Positions 1-6,800 of a stretch of 7,741 bases of DNA are shown piece after piece. Made by a program: the position numbers and the translations under genes. The stretch comes from Desulfobacteraceae bacterium. GTDB taxonomy: Bacteria; Desulfobacterota; Desulfobacteria; Desulfobacterales; Desulfosalsimonadaceae. Every line of letters begins with the position of its first letter. Positions within the stretch are counted from its first letter, which is position 1. The notes under the pieces were generated by a model. That model did no database searches. It was not told where the DNA came from and worked only from the letters and a program-made list of their open reading frames with translations. Location of the stretch: positions 1 through 7,741 of the forward strand of contig SLPT01000098.1 in assembly GCA_007131845.1 (NCBI GenBank), written 5' to 3'.

Positions 1-1
1 C

Positions 2-952
2 CGGCAGAGCAAATGCAATCCGGAAAATCCGGGAGGCCCCAAAGACGCCTCCCCATTTCCCGAAGTGTCCGCTGCGGCAGGGTTGCTGGGCGGTTTCTGT
101 GTTTTTCTGTCGGCTTTTTTCTTTTATCTTTCCACGGTGGTGATACGTCTAGCCCGGGATCATACCGTCCTGGATCCGTCCTTTTTTGTCTTTTCTCGTT
201 TTCTTCTGGGGTTTCTGGTCATCTGCCTGGTCATGGCCATCCGGCGCCGGGGGCCCCGGCCCCTTAAGTACCATTACCTCGTGGGCAGGACCGTGACCAA
301 TTTGCTGGCCGTTTACTTCTTTTACCAGAGTGTCACGGTCACCACGGTGGCCGAGGGCAACATTTTGAACATGACCTATCCGGTTTTTCTGGCGCTTTTT
401 TCCTGGGTGTTTCTGAAGCACCAGCGCGACGGCGTGGCATTTGCGATGGTTTTCGTCGCTTTTGCGGGGATATGGTTGATCCTGGCCCCGTCCCAGATGT
501 CCTTGCGGGTGGAGAACCTGTGGGGGCTGGCATCCGGGATCACGGCCGCCTTTTCCATCATCTACCTGAACATGAGCCGCCGGTACCACGATTCGGAAAC
601 TGTGCTTTTCTATATGTTCGGACTGGGAGCGATCCTGGTTTACGCCATGTTTTACCGGCATATACATGTGCCGGATGCAACGGCGTTTCATTATCTCTTT
701 TGGTGCGCGTTTTTCGGCGTTGCCGGGCAGTACCTGCTGACCATCGGATTCCGGTACGTAACGGCCGTGGAGGGCGGAATCATTTCTTCCACCCGGATCC
801 TTTTAGCCGCAATGCTCGGCCCGCTCCTGGCCGCGGAGGCGCCGCTGGAAGCCGGCGGCTGGCTCGGAGCGCTTTGTATTTTTGCCGCCAACGTGGTGCT
901 GGCGACCCGGAAAGTCCAGGGGGAGGGGCGAAGCCGGTCTGAAAACGGGTAA
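2..952 (+). CDS. EamA/DMT-superfamily transporter (possibly 5' partial)
   Basis: Likely an inner-membrane metabolite exporter or permease of the drug/metabolite transporter superfamily; the substrate cannot be read from sequence. Numbering from the GTG at 65, the 295 residues match the usual family length of about 300. Ten hydrophobic segments are visible at roughly 6-28, 38-59, 74-92, 97-117, 124-141, 150-170, 178-198, 207-228, 236-257 and 263-281, giving two five-helix EamA halves. The first half carries the family-type stretch AEGNILNMTYPVFLALFSW (97-115), but the acidic residue often seen after helix 4 is replaced by LKHQ. The tail is hydrophilic and ends in TAA. Start: GTG 65 has no Shine-Dalgarno just upstream, and the frame stays open for 21 more codons (hydrophilic, Pro-rich) to the window edge with no other start codon. 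The true start may therefore lie left of the window; GTG 65 is the fallback. It converges on the Omp85 gene and shares no operon with it. Confidence 0.92.
   Translation, partial: RQSKCNPENPGGPKDASPFPEVSAAAGLLGGFCVFLSAFFFYLSTVVIRLARDHTVLDPSFFVFSRFLLGFLVICLVMAIRRRGPRPLKYHYLVGRTVTNLLAVYFFYQSVTVTTVAEGNILNMTYPVFLALFSWVFLKHQRDGVAFAMVFVAFAGIWLILAPSQMSLRVENLWGLASGITAAFSIIYLNMSRRYHDSETVLFYMFGLGAILVYAMFYRHIHVPDATAFHYLFWCAFFGVAGQYLLTIGFRYVTAVEGGIISSTRILLAAMLGPLLAAEAPLEAGGWLGALCIFAANVVLATRKVQGEGRSRSENG
31..53. repeat. Perfect 7-bp GC-rich inverted repeat near the transporter start
   Basis: GGGAGGC at 31-37 is matched exactly by GCCTCCC at 47-53 across a 9-base spacer, so either strand could form a stable hairpin. 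On the plus strand only a weak T run follows (ATTT, 55-58). On the minus strand TTTT follows three bases after the stem (27-24). It could be the terminator of a gene left of the window, a leader hairpin before GTG 65, or chance structure inside the transporter's 5' coding region. The sequence does not decide between these. Confidence 0.35.
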
Positions 953-991
953 CCGTTGTAAAAAGATCCGCCGTGTAAGGCGAACCGGTCG
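953..991. other. Convergent intergenic gap
   Basis: These 39 bp separate the transporter stop (TAA, 950-952) from the stop of the Omp85 gene (TGA on the minus strand, 994-992). The gap holds the minus-strand terminator hairpin and no promoter or coding signal that I can see. There is no obvious plus-strand terminator, because the same hairpin read in that direction loses two pairs and is not followed by a T run. Confidence 0.85.
960..986 (-). terminator. Intrinsic terminator of the tamB-Omp85 operon
   Basis: Read on the minus strand, GGUUCGCC (986-979) pairs with GGCGGAUC (972-965) around the loop UUACAC. This is an 8-bp stem with two G-U wobbles, followed at once by UUUUU (964-960). It begins 5 bases after the Omp85 stop codon, the expected place for a Rho-independent terminator. 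The stem is of moderate strength and the U run is short, so termination may be partial. It acts in one direction only. Confidence 0.65.
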
Positions 992-3874
992 TCAGAACGT
1001 GTAGCCGATCGTGAAATGATAGGCTCCGGGGCTTTCCCCTTCTTTGCGGTCGAGTTTCCACCCGTGCATCAGGCCGATGGGGCCAATGGGCGTATGGTAG
1101 CGGAGCCCGATGCCGGCACTGGAGCGCCACTCGCTCGAGCCTTCGTCACGCAGCGCCTCCCGGATGCTTCCCGTGTCGTAAAAGGTGGCCAGTTCGAAGT
1201 TCCGGCCGATGTTGTAGCGCGCCTCGATGGTTCCCATAAGGGATACGAGGCCGCCGACGGGATCCCGGTTTTCATCCACGCGCAGCCGGTTTTCGGAAAA
1301 TCCGCGCACGTTCATGGTGCCGCCCAGATAAAAAAGCTGGTCGTCCGGTATATCGTTTTTCTCCCCGTAGGGGTCGATGTAGCCCACCTGCCCCATCGTT
1401 GCAAAGGTAAGCCGGCGGGTAGGTGTATAGTAGTAGCGCGTACTGAGGCGGTACTTGAAAAAGTTGTCCAGGTCGTTGTCGAGCCCCTTTGAGATGCCGA
1501 CGGATGCCGAGGCCCGGATGCCCCGGGTGGGTCGCACGAAGGAGTCGGTGCTGTCGTAGGTGATCCCCGGGGTGGTCACCAGCACGGTCCGGGAGCGGTA
1601 CTGGTCTTCGTCTTCCGGGGCGATGGGGGTGTCGTCCGTCCGGTATTGATCCCTGTGGTCGTACAGAAATCCGAGACTGGCGGATATTCTGGGTGTCAGC
1701 GGGCGAGAGAGGCCAATTGTCGCACCGGTGCTCCGGACGCCGAAATTTTTGTTGAGCTCTTCGATTTCTTCGGTATACACGGCGGCATCCGCTACGATTC
1801 CGGTGTTGAACAGGTTGGGTTCGGTGTAGCCTATCTCCGCCTTGTATCCGATCATGCTCAGCTCGCCGAATGCCCGCAGCTCCTTGTTTCGCCCCAAAAG
1901 ATTGATGGTGCCGGCTCCTGTATTGAAGTAAAACAGCCTGGAGGTGTCATATCCGGTTGCAAACTGAAAGAAATACGGTTTTTTTTCATTGACCGAAGTC
2001 AAAAGGATCACGCGGTCGGCCTCTTCCTCCAGGCCGATGGTCTGGAACCGGGCGGTTTGAATCGCATTGACGTTCCGGATATTGCGCTGGGCCTCGAGCA
2101 ACGCCGAAAGGGAGAACGGTTCGTTTCGGGAAAGCCGGGCCGGGCGGCTGAGTGTTTTATCCCGGGTGATGAAGTTGCCGATAAAGAGCATCTCCCCCAT
2201 TTCCACGTAGGGGCCCTGATCCACGTGAAAAACCAATTGTGCTTCGGTTTCATCCCGGCTCATGGTGGTCCCGGTTTCCACCTGGACGTGGGGATAGCCC
2301 TGCTCGGAGATTTCTGCCGCGAGGCGGTTTCTGCTCTCCTGGATGCGGGGCTCCCGGTAGACGTCTCCCGGCTCTACCCGCAGACGCCTCAGGGCCTCGT
2401 TTTCGCCGAAAAGATCAAGCCCTTCGAAACGGATATCCGAAATTACGGTCCGGGGGCCTTCCCGGACAGTGATCCGTATGTGGACCAGAAGTATGTTTTC
2501 ATCGTCCGCTCTGCGCGTTTCGATGGACGATTCGACGGTAGGCGAGAGGTAGCCCCGCTGCCGGTAGAGGGACCGGATCGCAGCCGTATCCTCGTTCAGG
2601 GTCGCCGGGTTGTACTGACCTGCATGGAAGAGGCGGGGCGGTGTGGTGAGCATCTGGTCCTTGATTCTGTCAGTCGAAAGACGCTGGTTTCCGTCGATCT
2701 CTACGGAATCGACGATATAGCGGGGACCTTCGTCTATGGACAGTGTAATTTCCCGGTGCTGGCTGCCATCGCGATCAACGATCTCATCGGAGCGGCGGAT
2801 GCGCACATCGAGGTAGCCGGCTTCCCGGTAGCGGGTTTCAAGATTGCGGATGCTTCTGCGCAGCCCGAAGTCGTTGACGTTGCCTTCCTCAAAAATGGTC
2901 AGCTCCCGCCGCAGGCTTCGGGTGCGAATATTATCGTTTCCCGTGATGATAAGATCGTAACGGGGGCCTTCCGTGATATGAAAGACGATCCTCGCTCTGG
3001 CCCGCTCTTCGTCGAGCCGGACATCCGATTCGACGCGCGCTTCGCAGAAACCGCGGTTCCAGTAGAGCCTGCGGATCGTTTCTTCGTCTTCCTCGAGCTT
3101 TTCGTTGATCAATCGCTTGGCGCCGCCGATCAGTTGGGATGATTGCCAGGTGTTGAGGCGGAAAAGGATCCGGGCACCGGAAAAATGGTCGTTTCCCCTG
3201 GCCCGCACACGGGATATTTCGTAGTAGGATCCCCGGTCGATATCCACATAGACGATATAGTGCCCGTCTTCCGGATCCCTTTCCGCACGGATGGACACTT
3301 CCGGGTCGATGTATCCTTCCGTCCGGAACAACTCGCGGATATAGGCGGCCTGCTCATCCAAAACCGATTGAATGTAGGCATCTCCCGTATAGACCGTCAT
3401 GACATCCGTGACTTCGTCCTCGAGCAGCGGAAAGTTTCCGGATATGTGGATATCCTTGATTCGGGCAAAGGGTTTCAGGCGGAAAAGCATTGTAAGCGGC
3501 GGGTCTGTCCAGTCGGGATCGGGAATTTCAATGGTTTCAAACAGCCCCGATCGGTTCAGGGCGCTCACACTCCAGGAAAACCGGGCATCGGAAAAGGGCT
3601 CGCCCTCTTTCAGGAAAATCAGACTTTCGGCGATTTTTTCCCATCGTTCCTTGTCTCTTTCATCATCGACGATGATCTCGATTTCGATCCGCCCGATCAT
3701 AAGATCCGTAACATCGTCGCCGGTGGCGTCCTCCTGAATTGCCGGCCCGGCACTCGGTTCCCCGGCTCCGGCGGATGCTTCGGTAAAAAGAAACAGGGCC
3801 GCTGCGGCTGCGAGGATGCAGGCTATGAGCCTGTGCCTCCTGCCGGCATATTTACCGGTAAAGCGATTGAACAT
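992..3874 (-). CDS. Omp85-family outer-membrane assembly protein (BamA/TamA type) with seven POTRA domains
   Basis: Outer-membrane barrel of the BamA/TamA superfamily, expected to insert or assemble outer-membrane proteins; next to TamB it probably plays the TamA role. A signal peptide spans about 1-35 (Arg/Lys-rich start, LIACILAAAAALFLF core, ASA cleavage site, no lipobox). An acidic linker follows. Seven POTRA domains lie near 61-137, 138-217, 218-305, 306-385, 386-475, 476-556 and 557-633. Their borders recur as DRGSYYEI, TEGPRYDL, DEGPRYIV, REGPRTVI and DQGPYVEM, and domains 2-6 each carry a GY/GF motif before the last strand. The barrel (634-960) shows YDSTDSFVRPTRG (773-785), the loop-6 VRGF signature (856-859), a TPIGPIGL strand and a terminal Phe (IGYTF). 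The barrel, about 327 residues, is nearer in size to TamA's than to E. coli BamA's. At 960 residues the protein is longer than BamA (about 810) because of extra POTRA domains. ATG 3874 has a good ribosome site. A BamA function cannot be excluded. Confidence 0.96.
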   Translation of the reverse strand: MFNRFTGKYAGRRHRLIACILAAAAALFLFTEASAGAGEPSAGPAIQEDATGDDVTDLMIGRIEIEIIVDDERDKERWEKIAESLIFLKEGEPFSDARFSWSVSALNRSGLFETIEIPDPDWTDPPLTMLFRLKPFARIKDIHISGNFPLLEDEVTDVMTVYTGDAYIQSVLDEQAAYIRELFRTEGYIDPEVSIRAERDPEDGHYIVYVDIDRGSYYEISRVRARGNDHFSGARILFRLNTWQSSQLIGGAKRLINEKLEEDEETIRRLYWNRGFCEARVESDVRLDEERARARIVFHITEGPRYDLIITGNDNIRTRSLRRELTIFEEGNVNDFGLRRSIRNLETRYREAGYLDVRIRRSDEIVDRDGSQHREITLSIDEGPRYIVDSVEIDGNQRLSTDRIKDQMLTTPPRLFHAGQYNPATLNEDTAAIRSLYRQRGYLSPTVESSIETRRADDENILLVHIRITVREGPRTVISDIRFEGLDLFGENEALRRLRVEPGDVYREPRIQESRNRLAAEISEQGYPHVQVETGTTMSRDETEAQLVFHVDQGPYVEMGEMLFIGNFITRDKTLSRPARLSRNEPFSLSALLEAQRNIRNVNAIQTARFQTIGLEEEADRVILLTSVNEKKPYFFQFATGYDTSRLFYFNTGAGTINLLGRNKELRAFGELSMIGYKAEIGYTEPNLFNTGIVADAAVYTEEIEELNKNFGVRSTGATIGLSRPLTPRISASLGFLYDHRDQYRTDDTPIAPEDEDQYRSRTVLVTTPGITYDSTDSFVRPTRGIRASASVGISKGLDNDLDNFFKYRLSTRYYYTPTRRLTFATMGQVGYIDPYGEKNDIPDDQLFYLGGTMNVRGFSENRLRVDENRDPVGGLVSLMGTIEARYNIGRNFELATFYDTGSIREALRDEGSSEWRSSAGIGLRYHTPIGPIGLMHGWKLDRKEGESPGAYHFTIGYTF
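1976..3694 (-). repeat. Seven-POTRA array (residues 61-633) of the Omp85 protein
   Basis: This stretch encodes seven successive units of about 77-90 residues, each ending in a strand that leads into the next unit's first strand. Five borders share a (T/D/R)(E/Q/R)G(P/S)(R/Y) signature near residues 213, 301, 381, 471 and 552. The penultimate-strand motifs are TEGYIDPEV, NRGFCEARV, EAGYLDVRI, QRGYLSPTV and EQGYPHVQV in units 2-6. Units 1 and 7 are more divergent: unit 1 has ALNRSGLFETIEI, and unit 7 has NVNAIQTARF just before the barrel, as is usual for the barrel-proximal domain. Units are well diverged from each other, so this is not a recent duplication. Confidence 0.85.
1979..1986 (-). repeat. 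A8 homopolymer at the POTRA-barrel junction
   Basis: Eight A residues on the coding strand (GAA AAA AAA CCG, residues 630-633, EKKP) sit exactly between the last POTRA domain and the first barrel strand. In this reading the frame is intact. Slippage here would release a POTRA-only product lacking the barrel. It may simply be a Lys-Lys pair. Confidence 0.9.
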
Positions 3875-3879
3875 GGAAG

Positions 3880-3884
3880 TCCTT
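3880..3884 (-). promoter_or_regulatory. Ribosome binding site of the Omp85 gene, overlapping the tamB stop
   Basis: The minus strand reads TAAAGGACTTCCATG. AAGGA is a good Shine-Dalgarno sequence, 5 bases from the ATG at 3874, and its first A is the last base of the tamB TAA stop. Ribosomes ending tamB are thus placed directly on the next start, which implies translational coupling and supports this ATG. Confidence 0.85.
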
Positions 3885-6800
3885 TATCTGAATTTAAGCC
3901 GGAACTGCATTTCACTGCCAAACGTTCCGGCGCTGTCCTGAAAGGCGCTCATGGACAGGTATTCCAGCAGTCGGTAAATGGCCGTCCGCTGCTGGACGGT
4001 TTCGCCGCCTTTCCTTTCCAGGCCGTAAGTCACGGTCAGGCGACGGGACAGTTCCTTGCCGACGGTTACGCGTATCGAGTCGTCCGCTTCGGTTGCGGTA
4101 TCGTTTTGCCTGTATTCCACTTCGAATATGTCCAACCCGGTTCCGGCACGCACATCCTCCTCCAGCCTCCCTGCAAGCAGGCTGATGAGCATTTGTTCGG
4201 GAGATGGCCCGGCCGGCCCGGTTCCTCCTGCCAGTTCCCGCGTGGTCTTGCCGAGAATCAGCAGCGACAGGATGTCGGCGTGCTCTTCATGCGGATTGGA
4301 CGAGAGCCTGAAATCGAGCGCTTCGGGGGTGCCGGATATTTCCAGGAGAATGGTCCACCTGCGGACCTCTGAAATGGCACGGATGTCGATATCCGGGGAG
4401 ATCCGGTACGGATCGAGGAAGTCGATGATGCCCCGGGCGATGTCAAACTCGATGTTCTGGTAGGAAACTGTTCCCTGTGCGACTTCGGCCCGCCCGGTGA
4501 GCTGTGGCTGATTCAGGGAGCCGTTGATGCGCAGTTCGGGCCGCAGGGTCATCAGGGCGAGGTTGTTGTCCACCATGAGAGGCCGCCGAAAACTGGTTTC
4601 AATATCCAGGTTCAGGTTGCGCAGGTAGGGAATGTCTATATCCCGTGGTTCTGCCACCACGGGTGCACCGCGTCGCCGCCGGGTGGCCTCTCCGATCAGA
4701 TCGATCTCCACATCCCTGTAATACAGGCCTTCGAGCAGGATGATGTGTCCGGACAGCGTGGTATTATCCGGATGACCGGTGAAGGTGAGATTGCTGTTGA
4801 ATACCATATCTATGGTGCCGGGAATCCGTATCGGAAGCGCGTTGGCGGTTGCTTCCAGGCGGACCGGTCCCGGGGAAAACCCGTCCTCCAGTTCCATTGT
4901 GCCTGACGCGCTGAACCGGCCGGAGTCGAGACGGCCCGAAAGACGGGCCAGTTCGATGCCGCCTGGGGAGATCCGGATCCGGCCGTTGATGCCGTGAAGC
5001 TGCTGCGCGAGGTTCGGCACAGTCATCCTGAGATCCTTGATTTCAATCTCTGCGTCAAAATCGGGCCTGCCGTCTGCGCGGACGAAATTCGCTGAAAAGG
5101 AAATGTCCCCGCCAGGGTCTTCCAGCGCGTGAGAGAAGGCCGATATTACGGGGAAGGGAATGTCCCCCCGGGCTGTGGCTTCAAGTTCGCCGTCCAGGCG
5201 GCCGGAGCCGGCGATATGGACGCGGCTGGTTTCCAGAAGGGCGATTTCGTTTTCCGGGATGGTAAAGCGGCCTTCGGTAAAATCCGCCGATAGGCCCGCA
5301 ATACGGATCAGCTCGCGGGGTGCTGCGTTGTTTGTCGACTGGAAGACGGTCATTTGCAGGATGTTCATTTCGGCCGATGTGGCCTGGATGTCGGAGACGT
5401 TTCCCCCGGCCTGCACGTCCGCCGTCACGTTTCCGGAAAGGGTGTCCAGTCCGGCCATGTGAAAAAACGGGTCGAGCAGGGTGTTCTCGAAGTCCGCGCG
5501 AAGATCGAAATTGCCGCTATCGATGTGATAGTCGGCATCGATGGTGAATGTCGATTCCAGCATCGCGCCGGCAATGCGGTTTTTCAGGTTGAAAAAGACA
5601 TCGACGGGATCTGCGGACGTTGATCCCGCCGCAAGCTCCCGAACTGATAGACGGCCTTCAACGTCGGGGTCGGCCAGGTCGCCTTCGCCTGCGGCCTCGA
5701 TGGAAAAAATTCCGGAGACCCCGGAGTCTGCCAACGCGCCGATCCGCTGCAGCCCGATGTCGTCGGAGGATATGTCAAATGAAAACCGCCTGTCCAGAGA
5801 AACAAAACCCTCCCCCCGGATGGCTTCCCCGGGTGCGAGTGAGATCCGGGCGGCATCCACAAAGAGGGTTTCGTCCGAAAAAGTCGACGAGACGGTAATG
5901 CTCTCGATCCTCTGGATGCCTGTATCAATCTGCTCGCCGGAAAGCTCGATTTCGCCTCTCGGGTATTTCAGGGAGCCCTCCACCCGGCCGTCCATGGAAA
6001 ACCGGCCGCCCATGGCGGGAACAAAATCGGAAAGGTGGATCTCGCCGGCTTCGATTTCCATGCGGATCGCGGGGTCTTCCAGGCGCTCAAGGGTGCCGGG
6101 TCCTAAGAGATCAATGCTGCCGGTGAATACCATTGACGAACGATTGTTATTGATTTCAAAGGGGGCCAGGTGAAGCCGACCGTCGGCGAACCGGATACCG
6201 GCGGTAACATTGCCCAGGTAATTGTCCCCGGCCTCCAGGTTGAATGCATCGAGCGAAAGTTCGGCGACCAGTTCCGTCAGCTTCCCCCTGGCACTGCCGT
6301 CGATGGTGACGCGGCCTGCGGCATCATCCGAGAAATCCTCGATGTAGATGTCGGATTCCTCGAAGACCAGATCAAGGGTGGGGACTTCAATCGGACTGAG
6401 GGTGCCGGGCTCGAAGATATCGGCGCTGCCGGTAAGCCGGAGCGCGGACTGCCGGTTTTGCACCTGGAAATTCTCGATTTCTATGGTCCCGTCGGCAAGA
6501 AGCATCCCGGTTTCCATGTCGCCGATCCGGATGTCGCCCAGGGCCATTTCTTTTGCCGTAAGCGACGCGGTTAACGCCGGTGCGGTAATTTTTTCCGACA
6601 GGTGCATCCTGCCGCTGATAGCGCCCGTCACACCTGCGCGGGGATGAAAATCCGACGGATTCGCATCGAAAAGATCCACGGTGAGATTGGCGGGCATGTC
6701 CCGTTGGAAGCCGGTAAAGCCCCCGTCGAATAGGTCTATGTGTCCTTCGGCGGCCACCCGCGAACCGCGGTTGTTTATTGAAAGATCTTTGATGAGGATG

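Noticed and set aside
13..267. ATG-initiated 84-residue frame overlapping the transporter start, considered as a separate small gene or as the true start followed by a frameshift.
   Set aside because: There is no ribosome site, the product is low in complexity, and the transporter frame already covers all ten helices without needing a shift.
149..691. 180-residue minus-strand reading frame opposite the transporter.
   Set aside because: The product is rich in His, Arg, Gln and Pro with no domain, no convincing ribosome site and complete overlap with a clear ten-helix transporter gene.
472..942. 156-residue plus-strand frame inside the transporter gene.
   Set aside because: It is an out-of-frame shadow rich in Arg, Gly and Pro, with no hydrophobic helices or known motif.
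1646..4372. Plus-strand frame open for 498 and then 409 residues, antisense to the Omp85 gene and the tamB end, broken by one stop at 3140-3142.
   Set aside because: This frame pairs codon-for-codon with the sense frame, so its stops correspond to sense TTA, CTA and TCA, which are rare in this G+C-rich coding style. Both minus-strand genes share the frame, which makes the open stretch look continuous. The antisense translation shows no family-like motif.
5541..6173. 210-residue plus-strand frame antisense to tamB, along with smaller plus-strand frames between 4779 and 7334.
   Set aside because: They are Ser/Arg/Pro-rich shadows of the TamB coding frame, where the sense translation has continuous, family-typical beta-strand sequence.
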